Part shown: in pieces, positions 7,219 through 15,921 of the stretch
Position numbering within the stretch: the stretch's first letter is position 1
Layout of the letters: the number at the start of each line of letters is the position of its first letter
Assembly: GCA_017964325.1 (NCBI GenBank)
Contig: JAGCSE010000220.1
Coordinates: forward strand, 1-33,159
Direction: 5' to 3'
Origin: Victivallales bacterium
GTDB taxonomy: Bacteria > Verrucomicrobiota > Lentisphaeria > Oligosphaerales > Oligosphaeraceae
Length of the DNA stretch: 33,159 nucleotides
Notes under the pieces: model-generated
Told to the model about the DNA's origin: nothing
Seen by the model: only the letters and a program-made list of their open reading frames with translations
Database searches by the model: none
Translations under genes and position numbers: made by a program

Positions 7219-7231
7219 CATATTGGGTGGA

Positions 7232-7305
7232 TGTGCTCGATCGGGCTCGAACCGACGACCTTCTGGGCCACAACCAGACGCTCTAGCCAACTGAGCTACG
7301 AGCAC
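7232..7305 (-). tRNA. tRNA-His (GUG)
   Basis: A complete cloverleaf read on the minus strand: acceptor stem of 7 perfect pairs (GTGCTCG with CGAGCAC), T8-A9, D stem GCTC/GAGC, anticodon stem TCTGG/CCAGA with loop TTGTGGC (anticodon GTG at 7269-7271), variable loop AGGTC, and T arm with TTCGAGC. CCA is not encoded. The base before G1 is G, the expected G-1 of tRNA-His, but the discriminator at 7232 is A rather than the usual bacterial C73. It is a single-gene unit with its own terminator. Confidence 0.95.
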
Positions 7306-7424
7306 CATCCTGAAAAACAATTGATAACACTATTAATATCGCCTGACTTTTCATTTTGTCAAGTTCACCATTATATTATTCCTACATTTTTCCTTCAACG
7401 CCATTCCACACATACCAATACAAT

Positions 7425-8672
7425 ATGCCTCGAAAAGCTTTTCTAGTCGGAATCTTCTCACAGCCAGAAGAGGCGGAAACTGCCTCGGAACTCGTCAACG
7501 AACTCGCCGAACTGGCGAACACGCTCGGTCTGGAAGTCGTCGGCTCGCAAATTGTCAAAATCCGCGAACCCAATCCACGGCTGCTCGTCGGCGAAGGAAA
7601 GGCACAGGAAATTACACAGCTCGCCGAAAACGCAGAAGCGGAAGTCATCGTCTTCGACGACTTTCTCACGCCATCGCAGCAGCGCAATTGGGAACAGATG
7701 TCCTCTCTCGCCGTCATTGACCGACAGGAGGTTATTCTCGACATCTTCGCCGCCCATGCAAAGACCAACGAGGCGACATTGCAAGTCCAGCTCGCACAGG
7801 CCAACTACTCCCTCCCGCGTTTGAAACGGCGTTGGACACATCTGAACCGTCAAGGCGGCAAGGCGGGCGGCATGGGTGCAAAAGGCGAAGGCGAACAGCA
7901 GTTGGAAATCGACTCGCGTGTCATCCGCAACAACATCGCCAAACTCAAACGCCAGTTGGAAGAAGTTCAAATGCATCGCAAAATCCAGCGTGCCAAACGG
8001 TTGCGAAAACCAGTGCCTGTCGCGGCAATCGTTGGCTACACGAATGCGGGCAAATCATCGCTGCTCAACGCCATGACACACGCAGGCGTGCTTTCGGAAG
8101 ACAAGTTGTTCGCCACATTGGATCCAACCGTCCGCCGCTTCAAACTGCCAGGCGGGCAGGACGTCCTGCTGGCGGATACAGTCGGCTTCATCCGCAAATT
8201 GCCGCACACGCTCGTCGAGGCGTTCAAATCGACATTGGAAGAAACGGCATTGGCGGATTTCATCATCGAAGTCTGCGACGCCTCCGCCGCAGGACTGGAC
8301 GACCGCCATCGCACAACGGAAGAAGTCTTGGACGAAATCGGAGCGGGGGGAAAACCGATCGTCATGGTGCTCAACAAAATGGATTTGGTCACGGAACCAG
8401 TCGAAATCAACCGGCTGAAAGCACGTTATCCAGACGCACTTTTCTGCTCAACCGTCACCGGACAAGGTTTGGATGAATTGGCGGAGCAAGTAGAAGCATT
8501 CGTTGATGCCGAATCAAAAGTATTTTCGCTTGTCATCCCCCACGACCGTTATGGAATTGTCACGAAAATCCGCGCGAACTGCTCCATCATCGCCGAACAA
8601 TATGACAACGACGGTGTCCACCTCTCCGTAAAAGCTCCGAAAAGCCAGTGGGCTTTTCTGGAAAACCTTTGA
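7425..8672 (+). CDS. hflX: GTPase HflX (ribosome-associated)
   Basis: A 415-residue HflX, a GTPase that binds the 50S subunit and splits stalled or heat-damaged ribosomes. The N-terminal HflX domain carries PNPRLLVGEGKAQEI. It is followed by the Gly-rich QGGKAGGMGAKGEGEQQLE and a coiled region (LKRQLEEVQMHRK). The G domain has G1 GYTNAGKS (204-211), the G2 region TLDPTVRR, G3 DTVGF (251-255) and G4 NKMD (317-320). I take the ATG at 7425 rather than an in-frame TTG at 7356, because alignment-like similarity begins at MPRKAFLVGIF. There is no Shine-Dalgarno before it. It diverges from tRNA-His and is followed by a 200-base gap with the next promoter. Confidence 0.96.
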   Translation: MPRKAFLVGIFSQPEEAETASELVNELAELANTLGLEVVGSQIVKIREPNPRLLVGEGKAQEITQLAENAEAEVIVFDDFLTPSQQRNWEQMSSLAVIDRQEVILDIFAAHAKTNEATLQVQLAQANYSLPRLKRRWTHLNRQGGKAGGMGAKGEGEQQLEIDSRVIRNNIAKLKRQLEEVQMHRKIQRAKRLRKPVPVAAIVGYTNAGKSSLLNAMTHAGVLSEDKLFATLDPTVRRFKLPGGQDVLLADTVGFIRKLPHTLVEAFKSTLEETALADFIIEVCDASAAGLDDRHRTTEEVLDEIGAGGKPIVMVLNKMDLVTEPVEINRLKARYPDALFCSTVTGQGLDELAEQVEAFVDAESKVFSLVIPHDRYGIVTKIRANCSIIAEQYDNDGVHLSVKAPKSQWAFLENL

Positions 8673-8695
8673 TGTTTCTAGAATCCCTGGAAAAT

Positions 8696-8723
8696 TTGAC
8701 ATGATTGTTTTCAAGGCTATATT
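8696..8723 (+). promoter_or_regulatory. Sigma-70-type promoter of the coaE-rho-parE-parC operon
   Basis: TTGACA (8696-8701) and TATATT (8718-8723) are 16 bases apart, about 150 bases before coaE. The long untranslated leader that follows shows no strong hairpin. Confidence 0.55.
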
Positions 8724-8872
8724 TATTGCATCCTTTGACCGAATAGAGCAGAATTGGGCCTGAGTTCGCGCACGATTATCACGATTCCTTTAAATAAATA
8801 ATATGTGGAAATCCTGAAATCTTCAGTGACAGGCCATTTCTCAAGCGAAACACACACAATCCCCCATCGATC

Positions 8873-9454
8873 ATGCTTATCGCCATTACCGGTGGAATCG
8901 GCATGGGAAAAACAACCGTTCTCAGCCAATTCCAGGCCCTCGGAGCCAAGACACTTGACGCCGACGACGTGGCACATGAGATGTATCTTCCTGAACGCCC
9001 CGCCTATATCGCCATTCTTCAGCACTGGGGTGCTGACATTTTGGCGCAGGACGGCACGTTGGACAGAAAAAAAATCGCAGACATTGTCTTCCGTTCATCG
9101 GATGAACTTGCCTGGCTGAACTCCCTCATGCACCCCCTCGTCAGAGACGAAATCCAAAGACAAGCAGATGCAGACGAAAAACCGCTCTTCTGCGCAATCC
9201 CTCTCCTTTTTGAATCAGGATGGGAAAAAACAATGGACAAAATCGTCTCCGTCTGGTGTGACAAAAAGACGCAAATGGAGCGTCTCATCGCACGCGGATG
9301 GTCTCGTGAGCACGCACAAGACAGACTGGACACGCAATGGCCGCCTGAAAAAAAGCTTCTCTCGGCGGATTTTGCCATCGTCTCCGGCTGCTCCATGAAG
9401 CATCTCGCAGACCAATGCCGCCTCGTTTACCAAGCAATCATATCATCTAACTAA
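8873..9454 (+). CDS. coaE: Dephospho-CoA kinase
   Basis: A 193-residue P-loop kinase that phosphorylates the 3'-OH of dephospho-CoA, the last step of coenzyme A synthesis. The Walker A motif is GGIGMGKT (7-14), followed by the family's DADDVAHEM, LMHPLVRDEI, IPLLFESGWEK and the tail block R-x-x-x-QWPPEKKLLSADFAI. Length is normal. No Shine-Dalgarno precedes the ATG. It is the first gene of the operon, 24 bases before rho. Confidence 0.96.
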   Translation: MLIAITGGIGMGKTTVLSQFQALGAKTLDADDVAHEMYLPERPAYIAILQHWGADILAQDGTLDRKKIADIVFRSSDELAWLNSLMHPLVRDEIQRQADADEKPLFCAIPLLFESGWEKTMDKIVSVWCDKKTQMERLIARGWSREHAQDRLDTQWPPEKKLLSADFAIVSGCSMKHLADQCRLVYQAIISSN

Positions 9455-9478
9455 ATTCAATCCATCGGTTTTCAACCC

Positions 9479-11308
9479 ATGCCCATCACCAAAATCAAGC
9501 AGACCACTGCCAGTTCACCTCTCGCACGCAGACGGGGCAGACCTTTGGCCTCCGCGACAAAAGCCGCTGAAACAACGGAAGGCAACGACCCGCAACCAAC
9601 GTCACAGGACGACTACCGCCTGACTCCAGGCTCTCTCGGAAAAATCGCCGCGACCATCGCCACGCCGCCCCCGGAGGTCACCGAACCAGCAGCAGAGGAA
9701 AACGTCGCGAAAAAGCCAGCCGCACGTCGAGCCATCGGTTTCAAGGCCGCCAAATTCAATACGGCCCCGCAGAAGCGATGGGGAGCCCCCACCGCGCCGC
9801 AGACGTCATTTCAAAGCGCAGAACCGACGGCGGAAAGTCAGCCGAAAACGTTCAAGAGCTACGATTCGCAGCCGCCAAGATACGTACAAAACAAACGGGA
9901 CTCCTACAGCGGAAAAGACAACTACAACAACAAATACAAAAAACGCTACGACGACGGCATCCCGAAAGACCTCGACAACGAAGAAGATTTCCTCGCCGCC
10001 GAAGAGTTTACTGGCAAGCCACTTCTGGATTTGACCGAGCTGCAATGCCTCGGCATGATCGAACTCAACCAGCGGGCCAACGCCCTCAATATCGAAGGCG
10101 TTGGTTCGTTGTCGCGACACGATTTGCTGTTTGAAATCGTCAAAGCGACAGCCGCACGGCAGCAAGGCGTCATGGTCGGCGGCGGCGTGCTCGAAGTCAT
10201 GGGAGACGGCTTCGGCTTCCTCAGAAGCGCACATTCCTCCTACCTGGCCTGCCCTGAAGACATCTACATGAGTCCGTCACAGGTCAAACGATTCTCCCTC
10301 CGCACAGGCGACACCGTCATCGGACAGCTCCGCCAGCCGCGTGAAAAGGAACGTTTCTTCGTGCTCAGCAAGATATTTTCCATCAATGGAGACAATCCGC
10401 TCCACAAAAAGGAAATCATCCCATTCGAAAATCTCACGCCGTATTTTCCAACGCAGCGCATCCTGCTGGAACACAAGCCCGATGACCTATCGACGCGTAT
10501 CATCGACATCATCACGCCCGTCGGACGTGGCCAACGCGGGCTCATCGTCGCCGCGCCGCGCACAGGCAAGACCGTCATCCTCCAGAAAATCGCCAACGCC
10601 ATCACGGCCAACAACCACGACATCCAGTTGATCGTCCTGCTCATCGATGAACGTCCCGAAGAAGTCACGGACATGAAACGCGTCGTAAAAGGCGAAATCG
10701 TCTCCTCCACCTTCGACGAACCGCCGGACAGACATGTGCAGGTTGCGGAAATGGTCATCGAAAAAGCCAAACGGCAGGTCGAACATGGACGGCACGTCGT
10801 CATCCTGCTGGATTCCATCACACGTCTCGCCCGCGCCTACAACACGATCGAGCCTCACAGCGGCCGCATCCTCACGGGTGGTGTTGACGCCAACGCCCTC
10901 CACAAGCCAAAACGCTTCTTTGGAGCGGCTCGTAACATCGAAAACGGCGGAAGTCTCACGATTCTTGCAACCGCACTCGTCGATACGGGGTCTAAGATGG
11001 ATGAAGTCATCTTTGAGGAGTTCAAGGGAACGGGCAACATGGAGCTCAATCTGGACCGCCATCTGGCGGAAAAGCGCGTCTATCCAGCGATCAACATCGA
11101 AAAAAGCGGCACACGCCGCGAAGAGTTGCTTGTGCATCCAGAAGAACTCTCCCGTATGTGGAGCCTTCGCAAGGCCCTTCTCGCCGCACCGCAGCAGGAG
11201 GCCATGGAAATGCTTATCTCCAAAATAAAGGAGAGCCATACAAACGTCGAGTTCCTCCTCCCGCTCAAGCCCTTCGAAGAAGACGCTCCATCCCAGACGC
11301 TCCAATGA
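9479..11308 (+). CDS. rho: Transcription termination factor Rho with long N-terminal extension
   Basis: A 609-residue Rho hexameric RNA helicase. Residues 1-180 are an extra, disordered Pro/Ala/Lys-rich segment with an AT-hook-like RRRGRP (17-22) and an Asn/Tyr/Lys-rich patch (about 138-158). Then come the Rho_N helical domain ([19 protein letters not shown], 181-225) and the cold-shock-like RNA-binding domain (235-305, [10 protein letters not shown]). The ATPase core follows: Walker A AAPRTGKT (358-365), Walker B VILLD (441-445), Q-loop [12 protein letters not shown], and R-loop region [21 protein letters not shown]. coli Rho has 419 residues, so the extension explains the size. Long inserts are known in Rho of other phyla and bind RNA or phase-separate. 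No Shine-Dalgarno lies before the ATG. It is 24 bases after coaE and shares its operon. Confidence 0.96.
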   Translation: MPITKIKQTTASSPLARRRGRPLASATKAAETTEGNDPQPTSQDDYRLTPGSLGKIAATIATPPPEVTEPAAEENVAKKPAARRAIGFKAAKFNTAPQKRWGAPTAPQTSFQSAEPTAESQPKTFKSYDSQPPRYVQNKRDSYSGKDNYNNKYKKRYDDGIPKDLDNEEDFLAAEEFTGKPLLDLTELQCLGMIELNQRANALNIEGVGSLSRHDLLFEIVKATAARQQGVMVGGGVLEVMGDGFGFLRSAHSSYLACPEDIYMSPSQVKRFSLRTGDTVIGQLRQPREKERFFVLSKIFSINGDNPLHKKEIIPFENLTPYFPTQRILLEHKPDDLSTRIIDIITPVGRGQRGLIVAAPRTGKTVILQKIANAITANNHDIQLIVLLIDERPEEVTDMKRVVKGEIVSSTFDEPPDRHVQVAEMVIEKAKRQVEHGRHVVILLDSITRLARAYNTIEPHSGRILTGGVDANALHKPKRFFGAARNIENGGSLTILATALVDTGSKMDEVIFEEFKGTGNMELNLDRHLAEKRVYPAINIEKSGTRREELLVHPEELSRMWSLRKALLAAPQQEAMEMLISKIKESHTNVEFLLPLKPFEEDAPSQTLQ

Positions 11309-11373
11309 AAAACCGTTGAAAACAAACCTGTGTTTTTTCTATTCAACTGTCCTTTTGGAAAGGAGATACACAA

Positions 11374-11661
11374 ATGCCTAAAGGCGAAAAAATCAAATGT
11401 CCGTATTGCGAATGCAAAGTTTTGGTTTCGGAAGTGGAAAAAAACGACGGATGCTGCCCTGAATGCGGCGAACGCGTCACCGGATCGTCTTCAAACCTTT
11501 TCGACGACTATGAAGACGAAGACGATCTCGATCTCGAAGACCAGGAGTACTCCGATTTCGATGACGAAGACGATGAAGACGATTTCGATGACGATGACGA
11601 TTACGATGATGATGACGACGATTACGACGACGATGATTACGACGACGATGACGACCGCTAG
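11374..11661 (+). CDS. Small zinc-ribbon protein with poly-Asp tail
   Basis: A 95-residue protein with no family I can name. Residues 1-40 form a zinc-ribbon: CPYC (9-12) and CCPECG (27-32), two Cys pairs 15 residues apart. Residues 45-95 are almost only Asp, Glu and Tyr, with Asp runs of up to six in DDYDDDD-type units. AAAGGAG lies 9 bases before the ATG, the strongest ribosome site in the operon. It is fixed between rho and parE with about 65-base gaps, so it is co-transcribed with termination and topoisomerase genes. The acidic tail could mimic nucleic acid, bind basic proteins or metal; this is inference only. Confidence 0.85.
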   Translation: MPKGEKIKCPYCECKVLVSEVEKNDGCCPECGERVTGSSSNLFDDYEDEDDLDLEDQEYSDFDDEDDEDDFDDDDDYDDDDDDYDDDDYDDDDDR

Positions 11662-11723
11662 TCGCTAGCCGTCCACACAAATCGTTCCGCTAAAGCCTTC
11701 CCTTTCAGTTTGGATTCCATACC

Positions 11724-13580
11724 GTGCCTACGACTCCCAACACAAGTTCATACACAGACGACGACATCAAAACCCTCTCCTCGCTCGAACACATCCGAAC
11801 GCGGCCGGGCATGTATATCGGTCGTCTCGGCAACGGAGACCATCAAGACGACGGCATCTACATCTTGCTGAAAGAAGTCATTGACAACTCCATCGACGAA
11901 TTCACATCAGGCTTCGGAAAGAAAATCGAAGTTGAAATCAAGGAAGACGGCACCGTTCGTGTCCGCGACTACGGCCGTGGCATTCCGCTGGATTCCGTCA
12001 TCCCATGCGTCTCACAAATCAACACGGGCGGCAAGTTCAATTCGGATTCGGAGAACAGGCCGTTTGCATTCTCCATCGGATTGAACGGCGTTGGTCTCAA
12101 GGCCGTAAATGCTTTGTCAGACGTGTTCACCGTCACGTCACGGCGTGGAGGGAAATCCATGACGGCCGTCTTCAAGGAAGGAGTTTTGCAAAAAAGCGAA
12201 CGCGGGACGACCACAGAGGAAAACGGCACGGAGGTCGTCTTCCTCCCGTCCGCCTCCATCTTCCCGAATTTCCATTTCGACCCCAAGCATCTGAAACGCC
12301 GTATGCAGAACTATGCGTGGCTCAATTCGGGCCTCACCGTCTATCTGAACGGCGAACGCTATTTCTCCCGCAAGGGGTTGCTGGATTTGCTGGAAAACAA
12401 ACTGGAGGGGGAAGCCCTCTACCAACCATTCCATTTCAAATCTGACACGCTGGAATTCGCGTTTACGCACATTGGCTCCACGGACGAAGTCTATTATTCA
12501 TTTGTCAATGGACAATATACGAACGACGGCGGCACCCATCTCTCCGCTTTCAAAGAAGGTATCCTCAAAGCCGTCAATGAAATATCGCAGAAACCCATTG
12601 AAGCCAGTGACATACGAAACGGAATCGTCTCTGCCGTCGCCGTCAAGCTGACGAATCCAATTTTCGAGTCGCAGACAAAGAACAAGCTCGGCAACACGGA
12701 CATTCGCGTCGAAATCGTCAACCAAGTGAAAGCGGCGGTTGCGGAGGCGTTGTACAAAAATCCCGCCATGAAAGCCGCCATCTTGGAGAAAGTCGCGCAG
12801 AACGAAAATGTCCGTAAGCAAATACAAGCCGTCAAGAAAGGCGCGAAAGAACAGGCCCAGAAGACCGTTCTCAAGATTCCGAAGCTCCGCGACTGCAAAT
12901 ACCATCTCTGCGACTACGATTCCAAAAGGAAACAGGAGGAAAAGGACAAATGCGCCGCCTCCATGCTCTTCCTCACAGAGGGCGACTCCGCAGCCGCCAA
13001 CATGATTTCCGCACGGGATCCAGACTATCAGGCCGTCTTCCCCCTGCGCGGCAAGCCATTCAACTGCCAAGGCAAACGGAAAGATACGGTCTATAAGAAC
13101 GAAGAGCTGTATTTCATCATGAAATCCCTTGGCATCGAGGAGTCGCTGGACGACCTGCGCTACGGCAAGATCGTCATCGTCTCCGATGCAGATGTCGATG
13201 GATTCCACATCCGCATCCTGCTCATCACGTTCTTCCTGACGTTCTACCAGCCGCTCGTCCTTTCCGACCATCTGTTCATTTTGGAGACGCCGCTGTTCCG
13301 CGTGCGCAACAAGAAGCGTAACATCTACTGCTATAACGAGCGCGAACGCGCCGCCGCCATCAGCGAGCTTGGCAAAGGCTGCGAAATCACACGTTTCAAA
13401 GGACTTGGAGAAATCTCTCCACATGAATTCGGACAGTTCGTCAACGACGGCATCCGCCTGATTCCCGTTAACATTGACAACGTCAAGAACATCGACTCCA
13501 TGCTCCAGTTCTTCATGGGGGACAACACCCCCGAACGCAAAGACTACATCATGCGCAACTGCTTCTTTGATTTGACATGA
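11724..13580 (+). CDS. parE: DNA topoisomerase IV subunit B (GyrB/ParE family)
   Basis: A 618-residue ATPase subunit of a type IIA topoisomerase. The GHKL ATPase carries EVIDNSIDEF (catalytic-pocket N55), RDYGRGIP (81-88) and GLNGVGLKAVN (119-129). The transducer domain follows (about 220-400), then the Toprim domain with FLTEGDSAA and the Mg-binding DADVDGFHI. The C-terminal block is RFKGLGEISPHEF. Size and the lack of a GyrB-type insert fit the ParE-like type seen in Bacteroidetes and PVC bacteria. GyrB cannot be strictly excluded. The start is GTG at 11724, without Shine-Dalgarno. The stop overlaps the next start (ATGA), so it is translated coupled with parC. Confidence 0.92.
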   Translation: MPTTPNTSSYTDDDIKTLSSLEHIRTRPGMYIGRLGNGDHQDDGIYILLKEVIDNSIDEFTSGFGKKIEVEIKEDGTVRVRDYGRGIPLDSVIPCVSQINTGGKFNSDSENRPFAFSIGLNGVGLKAVNALSDVFTVTSRRGGKSMTAVFKEGVLQKSERGTTTEENGTEVVFLPSASIFPNFHFDPKHLKRRMQNYAWLNSGLTVYLNGERYFSRKGLLDLLENKLEGEALYQPFHFKSDTLEFAFTHIGSTDEVYYSFVNGQYTNDGGTHLSAFKEGILKAVNEISQKPIEASDIRNGIVSAVAVKLTNPIFESQTKNKLGNTDIRVEIVNQVKAAVAEALYKNPAMKAAILEKVAQNENVRKQIQAVKKGAKEQAQKTVLKIPKLRDCKYHLCDYDSKRKQEEKDKCAASMLFLTEGDSAAANMISARDPDYQAVFPLRGKPFNCQGKRKDTVYKNEELYFIMKSLGIEESLDDLRYGKIVIVSDADVDGFHIRILLITFFLTFYQPLVLSDHLFILETPLFRVRNKKRNIYCYNERERAAAISELGKGCEITRFKGLGEISPHEFGQFVNDGIRLIPVNIDNVKNIDSMLQFFMGDNTPERKDYIMRNCFFDLT

Positions 13581-15736
13581 ACTCCGAAGACGAAAACATC
13601 CCGCTTGCCGCAACGCCGCTTCCCGCCACCTACGAGCAGGACGACGACCAGTTGCGCAAAATGGTCGCGAACTATTATATAGAGTATGCGTCATACGTCA
13701 TCCAGGACCGTGCCATTCCGGATGTCGATGACGGTCTCAAACCCGTCCAACGGCGCATTCTGCACTGCCTGCACGCAATTGACGACGGTCGCTTCAACCG
13801 CGTCGCCTCCGCCATCGGCGACACCATGCACTACCATCCGCATGGCGACCAGTCCATCGGAGACGCGTTGGTCGTGCTCGCAAACACAGAGTATTTCATC
13901 GAGAAGCAGGGCAATTTCGGCAACATCTTCACAGGCGACAGCGCCGCCGCGCCACGTTACATCGAATGCCGTCTTTCCCAGCTCGCGCGGGATACGATGT
14001 TCAGCAAGGAAATCACGGAATACGTCCCGTCGTATGACGGCCGCAGCCAGGAGCCCGTCTGCCTGCCTGCCAAGATTCCTGCTCTGCTCATGCTCGGTTC
14101 GGACGGCATCGCCGTCGGCATGACGACAACCATCTTCCCGCACAATTTCAACGAACTTTTGGATGCGGAAATCGCCCTGCTCAAAGGCGAACAGCCCGAA
14201 CCGCTCTATCCGGATTTCCTGCAAGGCGGCATCATGGACGCCTCCGAATATGACGACGGTCGTGGTCGCATCCGTGTCCGCGCACGCATCGAGCCGGACG
14301 GCGACAAGAAAGTCATCATCCGCGAAATTCCTCCTACCACGACGACGGAAAAGCTTCTCGTTTCCATCGAAGACGCCGCCAAGAAGGGCAAGCTCAAAAT
14401 CGCATCCATCGCCGACTATACGACTGACAAGGTCTCCATCGAAATCACGCTCGCCCGCGGCGTCTATGCGGAGGAGACCATCCGCGAACTATACGCCTAC
14501 ACCAACTGCGAAGTCTCCATAAACTCCGTTCTGCGCGTTATTAAGAACGACGTACCAGTCGAAATGTCCGTCTCTGAAGTTCTCGCCAGAAATGTCGAGA
14601 AACTGAAGGAATATCTGACGAAGGAACTTGAAATCGAACGCGAGAAGCAGGAGAAGCTTTTCCACGAAAAGACCCTCGCGCAGATTTTCATCGAAAACAG
14701 AATATACAAGCGCATCGAAAAATGCGAAACCGTCGAGGCGATTTTCAAGGAAACGCGAAAAGGACTGGAAGCCCACGTCGATAAGCTCCGCCGCCCCATT
14801 ACAGACGACGACATCGACAAGCTCCTCCAGATTCCAATCCGCCGCATCTCCCTTTTCGACATCCGCAAAAACGAACAGGAGCTCGCCAAGATTCTAGAGG
14901 AAATGGATGCCATCAATGACAATCTCGCACATATCGATAGATACGCAATCGCTTATCTGACAGGCATTAAGGAAAAATACGGCAGCCTCTACCCGCGCCA
15001 TACGGAAGTCGCCCAGCTCGAAGCCGTCAAGGCTCGTGACATCGCACGGCGGGACGTCAAAGTCTATCATGACAAGGTCAACAATTTCCTCGGCACGAAC
15101 GTCAAGGCGTCCGCAAAAGATGCCGCACCTGTCATCTGTACAGAGTTCGACAAGCTCGTCCTCCTGCGCAACGACGGCTCCTGCCGTGTCATCCAAGTTC
15201 CTGAAAAGGAATACATTGGCCCAACAAAATACGTCATGGTCGCGGATCGGTCGCAAATCTATTCCATCATTTATCAGGACAAGACATCTGGCACATGGTA
15301 TGCGAAACGTTTCCGCATTGGCCAGTTCATGTTGAACAAAGAGTACCACATCATTCCCGAAGATTGCGTCATCAGAGAACTTTACACGAATGACGGCGTA
15401 GTCATCGAATTCCAGCTCGTCGCCAACCGCCGCCGCTCCTGTTCGACGGTAAAGGTTGATTTCAAGGATATCGCCCTACGTTCTCGTGACGCCCGCGGCT
15501 TCCGTGTCACCGTCTATCAAGTGGAGAAAATCAACGTGCTGGACAAAGGTCGGAAAGCCGATCCGAACGCTCCTGAAGAAGAAGAGGCTGCCGATGTTCC
15601 CGAACAGTCATCCGCCGAAACGCCGTCAACAGAACAGCCGCCTCAGACGGAAGATGCGCCTCCCGCAGAGCAGCAGCCAGAGAAGCCGAAGCTCAAGAAA
15701 CGCATCGATGAAGACTCACCTTTCTTCTTGGAATAA
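13577..15736 (+). CDS. parC: DNA topoisomerase IV subunit A (GyrA/ParC family)
   Basis: A 719-residue DNA cleavage/rejoining subunit. The winged-helix/tower domain shows DRAIPDVDDGLKPVQRRIL (44-62), the DNA-binding HPHGDQSIGDALV (87-99), the catalytic tyrosine Y128 in AAPRYIECRLS, and LPAKIPALLMLGSDGIAVG. A coiled coil follows (about 345-490). A shortened C-terminal part lies at about 515-660, without a recognisable GyrA-box, and a Pro/Glu/Gln-rich tail (660-719) ends the protein. At the position matching quinolone-contacting Ser83 of E. coli GyrA it has Gln (Q92), while the Asp87 equivalent (D96) is kept. It overlaps parE by 4 bases and is followed by a strong terminator. Lack of a GyrA-box favours ParC over GyrA. 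Confidence 0.92.
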   Translation: MNSEDENIPLAATPLPATYEQDDDQLRKMVANYYIEYASYVIQDRAIPDVDDGLKPVQRRILHCLHAIDDGRFNRVASAIGDTMHYHPHGDQSIGDALVVLANTEYFIEKQGNFGNIFTGDSAAAPRYIECRLSQLARDTMFSKEITEYVPSYDGRSQEPVCLPAKIPALLMLGSDGIAVGMTTTIFPHNFNELLDAEIALLKGEQPEPLYPDFLQGGIMDASEYDDGRGRIRVRARIEPDGDKKVIIREIPPTTTTEKLLVSIEDAAKKGKLKIASIADYTTDKVSIEITLARGVYAEETIRELYAYTNCEVSINSVLRVIKNDVPVEMSVSEVLARNVEKLKEYLTKELEIEREKQEKLFHEKTLAQIFIENRIYKRIEKCETVEAIFKETRKGLEAHVDKLRRPITDDDIDKLLQIPIRRISLFDIRKNEQELAKILEEMDAINDNLAHIDRYAIAYLTGIKEKYGSLYPRHTEVAQLEAVKARDIARRDVKVYHDKVNNFLGTNVKASAKDAAPVICTEFDKLVLLRNDGSCRVIQVPEKEYIGPTKYVMVADRSQIYSIIYQDKTSGTWYAKRFRIGQFMLNKEYHIIPEDCVIRELYTNDGVVIEFQLVANRRRSCSTVKVDFKDIALRSRDARGFRVTVYQVEKINVLDKGRKADPNAPEEEEAADVPEQSSAETPSTEQPPQTEDAPPAEQQPEKPKLKKRIDEDSPFFLE

Positions 15737-15742
15737 AACGAT

Positions 15743-15788
15743 AAAAAGCTGTTGCAACGTCTATTATGACACACAACAGCTTTTTTTC
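15743..15788. terminator. Bidirectional terminator between parC and the hybrid kinase
   Basis: AAAAAGCTGTTG (15743-15754) pairs with CAACAGCTTTTT (15774-15785), giving a 12-bp stem. It is followed by a T-run on the plus strand and by the complementary T-run on the minus strand. It lies 7 bases after parC and can serve both convergent operons. Confidence 0.85.
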
Positions 15789-15921
15789 TACACTCATGTC
15801 TCATGCAAGTATTGAAATATGACATGATGTTTTTCAACAGACCTGATTTTTTAGAAACAGGGAGAACAGCAAAATGTGTTTCTACCTATTGGAAACAAAA
15901 ATATAAAATCTTCCAATCAAT

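Noticed and set aside
7123..7320. 65-residue minus-strand frame with LVAQLARASGCGPEGRRFEPDRAHP
   Set aside because: It is the well-known false translation of a tRNA gene; the DNA is tRNA-His and its flanks.
7356..7424. N-terminal extension of HflX from TTG
   Set aside because: The added residues (SSSPLYYSYIF...) are unlike the family and lack a ribosome site.
8640..8657. AAAAGCC/GGCTTTT hairpin as hflX terminator
   Set aside because: It lies within the coding sequence and is followed by CTGG, not by a T-run.
10487..11305. 272-residue minus-strand frame opposite rho
   Set aside because: Antisense shadow of the Rho ATPase core, which is fully conserved on the plus strand.
12498..13694. 398-residue minus-strand frame opposite parE/parC
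   Set aside because: Shadow of a strongly coding plus strand; no ribosome site, no family motif, low-complexity hydrophobic/acidic mixture typical of antisense frames.
11724..15736. Naming the pair gyrB/gyrA
   Set aside because: Size, the parE-parC ATGA overlap, and the absence of a visible GyrA-box favour topoisomerase IV; gyrase is expected elsewhere, but this cannot be checked here.
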